Source: Jatrophihabitans sp. (lineage in GTDB: Bacteria > Actinomycetota > Actinomycetes > Mycobacteriales > Jatrophihabitantaceae). Taken from it: DNA of 64,000 nt. Made by a program: the position numbers and the translations under genes. The notes under the pieces were generated by a model. It saw only the letters and a list, made by a program, of their open reading frames with translations. It was not told the origin of the DNA and did no database searches. This document shows, in pieces, positions 1-7,889 of this stretch. Every line of letters begins with the position of its first letter. Positions within the stretch are counted from its first letter, which is position 1. The stretch is from NCBI GenBank assembly GCA_036389035.1, contig DASVQQ010000010.1, positions 62,001 to 126,000 on the forward strand. The letters are read 5' to 3'.

Positions 1-1
1 G

Positions 2-2173
2 CCGCCGGCCACCCGCTGCTACGACGGCGATGACCCCTACCTGGTGGTGGCCGCCGACAAGGGCACCGCCACCTTCTCCGACATCGCCAACGGGATCGCG
101 ATCGAGCGCGGCTTCTGGCTCGGCGACGCCTTCGCCTCCGGCGGCTCGGTGGGCTATGACCACAAGGCGATGGGCATCACCGCCAGGGGCGCCTGGGAGT
201 CGGTGAAGTACCATTTCCGCGAGTTCGGCACCGACACCCAGGCCGAGGACTTCACCGTGGTCGGCATCGGTGACATGTCCGGTGACGTGTTCGGCAACGG
301 GATGCTGCTCTCGCGCCACATCCGGCTGGTGGCCGCCTTCGACCACCGGCACATCTTCCTCGACCCGGACCCCGACCCGGGTGCCTCCTTCGACGAGCGC
401 GCCCGGCTGTTCGCACTGCCCCGCTCCAGCTGGGCCGACTACAACGCCGAACTGCTCTCGGCCGGCGGCGGGGTGTTTCCCCGCACCCAGAAGAACATCG
501 AGGTCTCGGCCGAGGCCGCCGCGGCGCTGGGCATCGCGGCGGGTGCGGTCACGATGACCCCGACCGCGCTGATCCACGCGATCCTGACCGCCCCGGTGGA
601 CCTGCTGTGGAACGGCGGCATCGGAACCTACGTCAAGGCCTCCACCGAGTCCGACGCCGACGCCGGCGACAAGGCCAACGACGCCCTGCGGGCCGACGGC
701 AACCAGCTGCGGGCCCGGGTGGTCGGTGAGGGCGGCAACCTTGGGTTCACCCAGCGCGGCCGGATCGAGTTCGCCCGCTCGGGCGGCCGGATCAACACCG
801 ACGCCATCGACAACTCCGCCGGCGTGGACACCTCCGACCACGAGGTGAACATCAAGATCCTGCTCGACCACGCGGTGCAGGCCAAGCAGATCGACGTGGC
901 GCACCGCAACAGCCTGCTCGCCTCGGTCACCGACGAGGTCGCGGCGCTGGTGCTGCGGGACAACTACGAGCAGAACGTCCTGCTCGGCATCGCCCGGCAC
1001 GGCGCCAAGTCGCTGGTGTCGGTGCACCGGCGGCTGATCAAGGAGCTGGAGAAGGCCGGCGAGCTGCACCGCGACCTGGAGGCGCTGCCCACCGACAAGG
1101 AGTTGGCCGCCCGGGAGGCTGAGGGCGTCGGCCTGACCTCACCCGAGCTGGCGGTGCTGACCGCCTACGTCAAGATCTCCCTTGCCGAGCGGCTGGGCGC
1201 CTCCACTCTGCCCGACGAGCCCTGGTTCCAGCGGGCGCTGCGGACCTACTTCCCGCGCGCGATCGCCGAGCAGTTCGCCGACAACCTGGCCGCGCACCCG
1301 CTGCACCGCGAGATCATCACCACCTGGGTGGTCAACGACCTGGTCAACCGGGGCGGCTCCAGCTTCGTGTTCCGGGCGCAGGAGGAGACCGCGGCCGACG
1401 CCGCCCAGATCGCGCGGGCCTACACGGTGGTCCGGGAGGTGTTCGGCCTGGAGAAGATCTGGGCCGACCTGGAGGCGCTGGACAACCAGGTCAGCACCGA
1501 CGCCCAGCACATCGGCTACCGCGAGGTGCGCCGGACGATGGACCGCGCGGTGCGCTGGCTGGTGGACGTCCGCTTCCCGATCAGCGACGTGACCGCTGAG
1601 ATCGAGCGGTTCGGCCCCACCGTGGCCGCGCTGACACCGAAGGTTCCCGAACTGCTGCGCGGCCGGGAGCGGGAGAACCTCTACGCCGAGGTCGACCGGC
1701 TGGTCGGGCACGGGCTGCCCCGCGATCTGGCGCTGCAGATCACCTACCTGCTCACCTCGTTCCTGCTGCTGGACGTGGTCGAGATCGCCGTGGCCAACAA
1801 CCGGCCGGCCGCCGAGGTGGCCGACCTGCACTTCGCGCTGTCAGAGCGGTTGAGCGTCGATGACATCCTCTCCGCCGTCACCGCCCTGCCTCGCGATGAC
1901 CGGTGGTCAGCGCTGGCCCGGGCGGCGATCCGGCATGACGTCTACGCGGCGCTGGCCGCCGTCACCACCTCGGTGCTCAAGGACACCGACCCGTCGCTGC
2001 TGGCCACCGAGCGGCTGACCAACTGGGCCGAACGCAACCCGGAGCGGATGGAGCGGGCCACGGCCACCTTCGCCGAGGCGCTGTCGCGGGACCGGGTGGA
2101 CCTGGCGACGCTGTCGGTGGTGCTGCGGGTGATGCGCGGCTTGCCGTCCTCGGCGGTCAAGTCAGCGCACTGA
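2..2173 (+). CDS. gdh: NAD-dependent glutamate dehydrogenase, large (180-kDa) type, C-terminal part
   Basis: This is the 3' part of a gene that begins before the window; the reading frame is open from base 2. The encoded ~720 residues match the catalytic and C-terminal regions of the large NAD-specific glutamate dehydrogenases, which oxidise glutamate to 2-oxoglutarate and ammonia in the cytoplasm. Visible family signatures are RCYDGDDPYLVVAADKGTA near the left edge, the nucleotide-binding stretch around VVGIGDMSGDVFGNG, LWNGGIGTY, GEGGNLGFTQ and the NTDAIDNSAGVDTSDHE block, followed by the long helical C-terminal domain. The full protein should be about 1,600 residues, so more than half lies upstream. 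It converges on the next gene, and a 17-bp tandem repeat starts directly after its stop. Confidence 0.93.
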   Translation, partial: PPATRCYDGDDPYLVVAADKGTATFSDIANGIAIERGFWLGDAFASGGSVGYDHKAMGITARGAWESVKYHFREFGTDTQAEDFTVVGIGDMSGDVFGNGMLLSRHIRLVAAFDHRHIFLDPDPDPGASFDERARLFALPRSSWADYNAELLSAGGGVFPRTQKNIEVSAEAAAALGIAAGAVTMTPTALIHAILTAPVDLLWNGGIGTYVKASTESDADAGDKANDALRADGNQLRARVVGEGGNLGFTQRGRIEFARSGGRINTDAIDNSAGVDTSDHEVNIKILLDHAVQAKQIDVAHRNSLLASVTDEVAALVLRDNYEQNVLLGIARHGAKSLVSVHRRLIKELEKAGELHRDLEALPTDKELAAREAEGVGLTSPELAVLTAYVKISLAERLGASTLPDEPWFQRALRTYFPRAIAEQFADNLAAHPLHREIITTWVVNDLVNRGGSSFVFRAQEETAADAAQIARAYTVVREVFGLEKIWADLEALDNQVSTDAQHIGYREVRRTMDRAVRWLVDVRFPISDVTAEIERFGPTVAALTPKVPELLRGRERENLYAEVDRLVGHGLPRDLALQITYLLTSFLLLDVVEIAVANNRPAAEVADLHFALSERLSVDDILSAVTALPRDDRWSALARAAIRHDVYAALAAVTTSVLKDTDPSLLATERLTNWAERNPERMERATATFAEALSRDRVDLATLSVVLRVMRGLPSSAVKSAH

Positions 2174-2207
2174 GCGGCTCGGCTAACCGAACGGCTCGGC
2201 TTACCGA
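2174..2207. repeat. 17-bp tandem duplication at converging stop codons
   Basis: Two 17-bp units, 2174-2190 and 2191-2207, differ at two positions and share the core CGGCTCGGCT. They start on the base after the glutamate dehydrogenase stop. Each unit contains an in-frame stop trinucleotide for the minus-strand ATPase gene: CTA in the first unit and TTA, the stop actually used at 2201-2203, in the second. Confidence 0.8.
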
Positions 2208-2623
2208 GCGGCGCAGGCGGGCGTGCTGGCGCGAGCCCAGACGGTGGTGGCGCCGTCGTCATCGGTCGCCACCCCCCAGCTGTCGGCCAGCTCGGCCACG
2301 ATCCGCAGGCCGCGGCCCGCGGTGTCCCGGGCACCGGCCTGCCGGGCCGAGACGCCGCCGGTCAGGCTGTCGGGGTCTGACATGCCGCCGCCGTCGGTCA
2401 CCGAGATCTGGTAGCCCTCGGCGTCGAGGACCCAGCTGACGGCGAGCTGTCCGGACGGCAGCGGCGAGGCATGGCGGACCGCGTTGCCGACCAGCTCGCT
2501 GGCGATCAGCGCCGCGTCCAGGGCCGGCTCGCCGGTCAGGCCCGCGTCGTCGAAGGCGGCCAGCACGCTCCGGCGGGCGAGCGCGGCGCTGCTCGGGGTA
2601 TGGCCGAGCCACAGCGTCGACAC
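2201..2623 (-). CDS. ATP-binding protein of the anti-sigma/HATPase_c_2 family
   Basis: A 140-residue single-domain GHKL ATPase of the RsbW/SpoIIAB-like type common in actinobacteria. Such proteins bind ATP and usually act as anti-sigma-factor kinases or as regulatory partners of anti-sigma antagonists. Visible motifs are the N box around ELVGNAVRHA (about residues 43-52), the G1 box VTDGGGMSDP and the G2 region DTAGRGLRIVAELAD followed by a C-terminal strand DDDGATTVWA. No PP2C or STAS domain is fused to it and no sigma-factor gene is adjacent, so the partner is unknown. The start is a GTG with a weak GGGAG-like site about ten bases upstream. Its stop lies inside the 17-bp repeat shared with the converging dehydrogenase gene. 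Confidence 0.85.
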   Translation of the reverse strand: MSTLWLGHTPSSAALARRSVLAAFDDAGLTGEPALDAALIASELVGNAVRHASPLPSGQLAVSWVLDAEGYQISVTDGGGMSDPDSLTGGVSARQAGARDTAGRGLRIVAELADSWGVATDDDGATTVWARASTPACAAR

Positions 2624-2741
2624 CCTGGAACCACTCCCACAGCCGGGGCAGCGGGATGGGTCCGCGCTGCCGATGTCAGGTTTGTACCCAGCCGCGCGTC
2701 CCGGTAAACCTTGACCGCGCTTGCCCAGGTACGCCAGGCGA

Positions 2742-3704
2742 TCAGCCCTCGTCGGGCCGCAGCTGGGCCAGCACTGCCGCCGGGCGGTTGGTGATGATCG
2801 CGTCCACTCCGAGCCGGCGGACCAGCTCGACGTCCTCCGGGTGGTCCACCGTCCAGCAGAACACCCGGTTGCCGGCCTGGTGGGCCCGCTCGACGTAGTC
2901 CGGCTCCGAGCGCAGCACCCGGATTCCCGGCCCGCTGATGTGCACCCCGGCCGGCAGCGTGCCGTCCCGGCGCAGCGGCGGTATCCGGCGCTCGTCGGCC
3001 AGCAGGGTCAGCGGCACCGACGGCGCCAGCAGCCGGATCCGGCGCAGGGCGGTCGGAGCGAAGCTCATGATCGTCACCGGCTCGTCGGCCTTCAGCTCGC
3101 CGTCGGGCCCGGCGTCAGCCCGGGCCGCTTGGTTGCCGGCCCCGGCCCAGCCGAAGCGGCGTAGCAGCCGCACCAGCTCCTGCTCCACCAGCCCGCCGTA
3201 GCGGGTCGGATGCTTGGTCTCGATCAGCAGCCGCAGCGGCCGGCCGGCGTCGGCGACCACGCCCAGCAGTTTCTCCAGGGTCAGCACCGCGGAGCTGCCC
3301 GGCATCTCGTGATCGGGGGCGACCCCGGCCAGGTAGGGCGAGTCGGCCACCAGCTCGTCGGCCGAGCTGGGCAGCTCGTCGTGCCAGGACAGGAAGTCCA
3401 GCTCCTGCAGGCCCGCGAGGTCCAGCTCGCTGACGATGCCGCTGCCGTTGGACGTGCGGTTGACGGTGCGGTCGTGCACGCAGACCAGGTGACCGTCGCG
3501 GGTCAGCCGGACGTCGCATTCCAGGCCGTCCACGCCGGTGTCGATCGCCGCCAGGTAGGCGGGCAGGGTGTGCTCGGCGACACCGTCGGAGGCGCCGCGG
3601 TGGGCGATCACCAGCGGGTTCGGGTTCGGCCCCAGGGCCGGACGGCCGCGGGAGCGCGACAGCGGGCGTGCCATGGCGTCAGACCTGGCTCGGTCCGAGT
3701 TCAC
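2742..3704 (-). CDS. glycerophosphodiester phosphodiesterase (GDPD family)
   Basis: The protein hydrolyses glycerophosphodiesters to glycerol-3-phosphate and an alcohol. It has a TIM-barrel GDPD domain over nearly its whole length: the first catalytic His-Arg in VIAHRGAS (about residue 35), the metal-binding Glu/Asp in GLECDVRLT and the second His in VCVHDRT, ending with the FCWTVDHPEDVELV block typical of the family's C-terminal strand. The usual P-E-N-T after the first motif is A-E-H-T here. No signal peptide is visible, so it is probably cytoplasmic. The start is uncertain: the GTG at 3704 gives 320 residues, and an internal ATG at 3674 gives 310. Neither has a strong ribosome-binding site. 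Confidence 0.9.
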   Translation of the reverse strand: MNSDRARSDAMARPLSRSRGRPALGPNPNPLVIAHRGASDGVAEHTLPAYLAAIDTGVDGLECDVRLTRDGHLVCVHDRTVNRTSNGSGIVSELDLAGLQELDFLSWHDELPSSADELVADSPYLAGVAPDHEMPGSSAVLTLEKLLGVVADAGRPLRLLIETKHPTRYGGLVEQELVRLLRRFGWAGAGNQAARADAGPDGELKADEPVTIMSFAPTALRRIRLLAPSVPLTLLADERRIPPLRRDGTLPAGVHISGPGIRVLRSEPDYVERAHQAGNRVFCWTVDHPEDVELVRRLGVDAIITNRPAAVLAQLRPDEG

Positions 3705-3778
3705 TCACGGTGCCTAGTCTGCCCTCATCGCTTCGGCTAGGGCACCCCGCCTCGCCGCAAAACTTCCTTACAGCGTGC

Positions 3779-4666
3779 TCACTTCACCAGCCGGGACAGC
3801 CGCCGATCGGCCAGGTTCTTGCCGCCGGTCTGGCAGGTCGGGCAGTACTGAAGCGACTTGTCGGCGAAGGACACCTCGCGCACCGTGTCACCGCACACCG
3901 GGCACGGCAGCCCGGTGCGGGCGTGCACCGCCAGGCCGCTGCGCTTCTCCGACTTCAGGGTGGCGGCCCGTTGGCCCACCGACCGGGCCACCGCGTCGGT
4001 CAGGGTGGCACGCATGGCGCTGTAGAGGGCGCTGACCTGGGACTCGGTCAGCCGGGCGGCGATCGCGAACGGCGAGATCCTGGCCGCGTGCAGGATCTCG
4101 TCGGAGTAGGCGTTGCCGATGCCGGCCAGCACCGACTGGCTGGTCAGCACCCCCTTGATCTGGGCGCGCTCGCCGGCCAGTAGGGCGGCAAAGGCATCGA
4201 GGTCGATCTGCATCGCGTCGGGCCCCAGCCGGGCGATGCCGGGCACCTCCAGCGGATCGCGCACCAGGTAGACCGCCAGCCGTTTCTGGGTGCCGGCCTC
4301 GGTCAGGTCGAAGCCGGCCGGCGGGGCATCGGGATCCTCGTCGGAGTCGACCCCCGGCGCCAGGTGCAGCCGGAAGGCCAGCGGCCCGCGGCCCGGCTTG
4401 GGCGGCGCCGGTGACAGCTTCTCGCGCCACTGCAGCCAGCCCGCGCGGGACAGGTGGGTGACCAGGTGCAGGCCGTCCACCTCGAGGTCGAGGAACTTGC
4501 CGTACCGGCCGGCGCCGGTGACGGTCAACCCGTTCAGCGCGGTCAGCGGCGGGTCGAAGGTCTTGATGACGCTGAACGCGGCCACGTCGGAGCGAACCAC
4601 GGTCCGCTCGACGGCGTGCTCGCGCAGGAACGCGGCCAGCGCCTCGATCTCCGGTAGCTCCGGCAT
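3779..4666 (-). CDS. Fpg/Nei-family DNA glycosylase
   Basis: A 295-residue base-excision glycosylase/AP lyase. The ATG at 4664-4666 is the true start because the family needs Pro2 as the catalytic nucleophile, and the protein then begins MPELPEIEAL. Other visible elements are Glu3, the beta-hairpin lysine in GRYGKFLDLE, the helix-two-turn-helix region ending GIGNAYSDEILHAA, and a C-terminal zinc finger with CPVC and CPTC pairs ending LADRRLSRLVK. The motif ALAAFLREHAVERTVVRSD and the overall pattern fit the actinobacterial Fpg-like paralogue rather than the main MutM. The damaged base it removes cannot be read from sequence. It is followed upstream by the RHS remnant and the restriction-modification island. 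Confidence 0.9.
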   Translation of the reverse strand: MPELPEIEALAAFLREHAVERTVVRSDVAAFSVIKTFDPPLTALNGLTVTGAGRYGKFLDLEVDGLHLVTHLSRAGWLQWREKLSPAPPKPGRGPLAFRLHLAPGVDSDEDPDAPPAGFDLTEAGTQKRLAVYLVRDPLEVPGIARLGPDAMQIDLDAFAALLAGERAQIKGVLTSQSVLAGIGNAYSDEILHAARISPFAIAARLTESQVSALYSAMRATLTDAVARSVGQRAATLKSEKRSGLAVHARTGLPCPVCGDTVREVSFADKSLQYCPTCQTGGKNLADRRLSRLVK

Positions 4667-4676
4667 GCGCCTCAGC

Positions 4677-4945
4677 CTACTGGGGCGGGTCCGGGTCGCT
4701 GATGGATTCGACGTAGCGGGTCGTCGCCTTCGCCGGCAGGCGGCCGGCCCGCGGAGTCGAGGTGAAGGTGGTTGTAGCGCCATTCTGGGCCACCGTGCGG
4801 CAGGTCGTCGTCGGATTAGCCCAGCGTCGTCTCTCCAGCCCCGGGTTGGAAGCGTCGGAAGCCGGGACGGTGGTCTGCCTGCCGAGGACGTCGTAGGTGC
4901 ACTGCCAGACCCCGAGGCACCGGCCGGCGCTGTCGTAGCTCCAGG
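4677..4945 (-). pseudogene. decayed fragment of an RHS-repeat protein gene
   Basis: Read on the minus strand, this stretch encodes about 88 residues with recognisable RHS/YD-repeat text: SYDSAGRC, then TYDVLGRQTTVPASDASNPG, then TVAQNGATTTFT, then RAGRLPAKATTRYVES. These are the spacing and wording of an RHS core repeat, but the middle is degraded and nothing before or after continues the protein. The open frame runs on upstream to 5135 only as the antisense of the hsdM start region. It sits between the glycosylase gene and the restriction-modification operon, so it is probably what is left of a polymorphic-toxin gene interrupted or replaced when the island arrived. The similarity is judged by eye from repeat wording. 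Confidence 0.6.
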
Positions 4946-5055
4946 GGAGAGGGCGTATGGAAAGAAATCGGGGAACCGGGCGCTGCCCTCGGCACACCGG
5001 GCCAGGTGGCGATAACCTTCCCATGTCGATCAATCCTATGTGCGAGAGGCCGCGA

Positions 5056-6606
5056 GTGAAGAGCACTGACCTGGCTGCCGTACGACGGACCCTGTGGGCT
5101 GCCGCGGACGAGTTGCGGGCCAACTCGAAGCTCACCGCGGTCCAGTACCGTCAGCCGGTCCTCGGCCTTATCTTCCTCGCTTACGCCGAGCACCGCTTCG
5201 AGGAAGTTCGGCCGGGGCTCGAGGCGCAGGTAACCGCCCGTCGGCCGGTGACTCCGGGTGACTATCGCGCCAAGTCTGTACTGTTTGTCCCCGAGTTGGC
5301 GCGTCTGTCGAATCTGGTGAACCTGCCTGAGGGTGAAGATGTCGGCAAGGCCGTTGACGGAGCGATCAAGGCGATCGAGAACGCGAACCCGGACCTGAAA
5401 GACATCCTCCCTCGCGGATACCAGCGCCTCGACCGCTCGACCCTCATCGAACTGCTTCGGCTCTTCGCACCACTGCCCCGTCAGCTCTCCGGCGACGCCT
5501 TCGGCCTGATCTACGAGGACTTCCTGTCGAATTTCGCCTCGCAGGAAGGTCGACTGGGGGGCGAGTTCTTCACGCCATACTCCATCGTTCGGCTGATCGT
5601 AGACGTGATTGAGCCCTTCCATGGCCGCGTGCTCGACCCGGCCTGCGGGTCTGGCGGCATGTTCGTCCAATGCGCGAAGTTCGTCGAGCGGCACCACGAG
5701 TCGGCTACCAAAGCGCTCTCGATCTTCGGCACGGAGAAGACCGAGGAGACCGTGCCGCTGGCGAAGATGAACCTCGCGATGCACGGCCTGTCCGGCGACA
5801 TCCGCCTGGCGAATACCTACTACGAAGATCCGCACAGCGTCACCGGCACGTTCGACTTCGTTATGGCGAACCCACCCTTCAATGTGGATAAGGTCGACAA
5901 GACCAAGCTCGGCGCACTCGAACGGTTCCCGTTCGGCCTTCCGAAGTCGGACAACGCGAATTACCTCTGGATTCAGCAGTTCTACTCAGCGCTGAACGGC
6001 ACCGGTCGGGCCGGCTTCGTCATGGCGAATTCAGCCGGGGACGCAGGGCACTCCGAACGCGACATCCGTAGGAAACTCATCGAGTCCGGCGCGGTCGACG
6101 TGATGATCGCGATCGGCACTAACTTCTTCTACACCGTGACCCTGCCGGTGACCCTGTGGTTCCTCGACCGCGGCAAGGCCGGCGCCGAGCGCGAGGATCA
6201 GGTGCTGTTCATCGACGCCCGGCACTGGTACCGGCAGGTCGACCGTGCGCACCGCGACTTCATGCCCGAGCACATCGAGTTCCTCGCCAACATCGTGCGC
6301 CTCTACCGAGGCGAGGAGGTTGAGACGATCGACGGCAGCGAGACGCTGCTCAAGGAGAACTTCCCGGACGGGAAGTACGCCGATGTTGCCGGGCTTTGCA
6401 AGGTATCGACCCGTGTCGAGATCGAGCACCAAGGCTGGAGCCTCAACCCTGGCCGCTACACCGGCACCGCCGCCATCAAGGACGACGGCGAGAACTTCAA
6501 CGAGAAACTCGCTGAACTTTACGAAGAATTCTCGCGCCTGTCCGATGAAGCCGACCTCATGCGAGCCAAGGTCGACACCGCGATCCAAGGGATCCTCGAC
6601 GCATGA
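5056..6606 (+). CDS. hsdM: type I restriction-modification DNA methyltransferase subunit HsdM
   Basis: The modification subunit methylates the N6 position of adenine at the site chosen by HsdS. After a helical N-terminal domain (LWAAADELRANSKL) the methyltransferase domain carries SAM motif I, DPACGSGGMF, near residues 192-201 and the catalytic NPPF near residue 272. GTG at 5056 was chosen because GAGAGG lies six bases upstream and the protein then begins like other HsdM proteins (VKSTDLAAVRRTLWAAADEL), giving 516 residues. In-frame ATGs at 5023 and 4957 would add non-conserved residues. It opens the operon hsdM-hsdS-hsdR and overlaps hsdS by ATGA. Base composition is visibly less GC-rich than the flanks. 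Confidence 0.95.
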   Translation: MKSTDLAAVRRTLWAAADELRANSKLTAVQYRQPVLGLIFLAYAEHRFEEVRPGLEAQVTARRPVTPGDYRAKSVLFVPELARLSNLVNLPEGEDVGKAVDGAIKAIENANPDLKDILPRGYQRLDRSTLIELLRLFAPLPRQLSGDAFGLIYEDFLSNFASQEGRLGGEFFTPYSIVRLIVDVIEPFHGRVLDPACGSGGMFVQCAKFVERHHESATKALSIFGTEKTEETVPLAKMNLAMHGLSGDIRLANTYYEDPHSVTGTFDFVMANPPFNVDKVDKTKLGALERFPFGLPKSDNANYLWIQQFYSALNGTGRAGFVMANSAGDAGHSERDIRRKLIESGAVDVMIAIGTNFFYTVTLPVTLWFLDRGKAGAEREDQVLFIDARHWYRQVDRAHRDFMPEHIEFLANIVRLYRGEEVETIDGSETLLKENFPDGKYADVAGLCKVSTRVEIEHQGWSLNPGRYTGTAAIKDDGENFNEKLAELYEEFSRLSDEADLMRAKVDTAIQGILDA

Positions 6607-7889
6607 CCGAGTGGTCCAATGTCACGGTGGCGGAGATAGCAAGCTCTGATCCGCACGCTCTTGCTACGGGCCCATTTGGATCTGCTATAAGCGCGAAAAA
6701 CTTTGTCAGCGACGGGGTGCCGGTGATCCGCGGGTCGAATCTGAGCCTAGACGTCGGCGTCCGCTTGAACGATGAGGGCCTCGCCTTTCTGACTGCGGCC
6801 AAGGCTGCGGAGTTCAAGCGGAGCTTCGCCCGAAAAGGTGATCTGGTCTTTACTTGCTGGGGGACAGTCGGCCAGATTGGGCTGGTCGACAAGCGATCTC
6901 GATATGATGCATATGTCGTGTCGAACAAGCAAATGAAACTTACGCCCGACCCGAAAAGGGTCGACTCGACATTCCTCTATTACCTATTGTCGAGCCCCGA
7001 ATTGGTTCGCGCGGTGACTGGCCAGGCGATAGGAGCGGCCGTTCCCGGCTTCAATCTGGGTCAGCTCAAGGAGGTCCGCGTCCGGCTGCCTTCGCTCAGG
7101 ACTCAGCAACACATTTCAAGAATTCTCGGCCTGATCGACGACCTGATCGAGAACAACCAGCGGCGCGTTGAGGTGTTGGAGGAGATGGCGCGGGCGATCT
7201 ACCGCGAGTGGTTCGTCCACTTCCGCTTCCCCGGCAACGAGGACGTCGATTTCGTCGACTCCGTTCTTGGGCCCATCCCCGACGGATGGGTGCTCGGCAC
7301 ACTTGGCGTCCTCGCCGTAGAGATCAGAAACGCGGTATCCCCGTCCGCCGCCACAGCAGAGCTTCCGTACGTACCGATCGATGAAATCGACCGCCGATCG
7401 GTTACGTTGAAGGCATTTCGCCCTGGCAGAGAGGCCGCGAGCAGTCTCAGACTGTTCACCGCCGGCGACGTTCTGTTCGGTGCGATGCGTGCCTACTTCC
7501 ACAAGGTCTGTATTGCGCCATTTGACGGCGTCACGCGGTCAACATGCTTCGTCCTGCGCCCGGACCCAGAGCGATACCACTACGCGGTCATGACGCTAGC
7601 CGATGATGGGACGGTCGCATACGCCGCGAGCCATTCATCAGGCAGCACGATCCCATATGCGAAGTGGTCGAAGGTGCTGAGTGAAATGGCGGTGGTCCTG
7701 CCACCAGTGTCAATCGCTCAGAGCTTCGGCGATGCTGTCGAGCCACTTTTGACGCTTGCGCAGATGCTCGCTATGCAGTCCGCACATCTCGCGAGTATTC
7801 GCGACGCTTTGTTGCCGAGGCTTGTGACCGGGCAGATCGACGTCTCGTCCCTCGATCTAGATGCGCTGCTTGAGGGTGCGGTGGCGTAG
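6603..7889 (+). CDS. hsdS: type I restriction-modification specificity subunit HsdS
   Basis: The specificity subunit has two target-recognition domains separated by conserved helices and sets the bipartite DNA sequence recognised by the complex. The first recognition domain spans about residues 1-165, followed by the central conserved helix around QQHISRILGLIDDLIENNQRR. The second spans about 205-380 and ends in a second helix with LASIRDALLPRLVTGQI, the usual HsdS C-terminus. Length (428 residues) is normal. Its ATG overlaps the hsdM stop as ATGA and its stop abuts the hsdR ATG, so all subunits are probably made from one message. The first recognition domain is the most AT-rich part of the island, as expected for a laterally exchanged module. 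Confidence 0.94.
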   Translation: MTEWSNVTVAEIASSDPHALATGPFGSAISAKNFVSDGVPVIRGSNLSLDVGVRLNDEGLAFLTAAKAAEFKRSFARKGDLVFTCWGTVGQIGLVDKRSRYDAYVVSNKQMKLTPDPKRVDSTFLYYLLSSPELVRAVTGQAIGAAVPGFNLGQLKEVRVRLPSLRTQQHISRILGLIDDLIENNQRRVEVLEEMARAIYREWFVHFRFPGNEDVDFVDSVLGPIPDGWVLGTLGVLAVEIRNAVSPSAATAELPYVPIDEIDRRSVTLKAFRPGREAASSLRLFTAGDVLFGAMRAYFHKVCIAPFDGVTRSTCFVLRPDPERYHYAVMTLADDGTVAYAASHSSGSTIPYAKWSKVLSEMAVVLPPVSIAQSFGDAVEPLLTLAQMLAMQSAHLASIRDALLPRLVTGQIDVSSLDLDALLEGAVA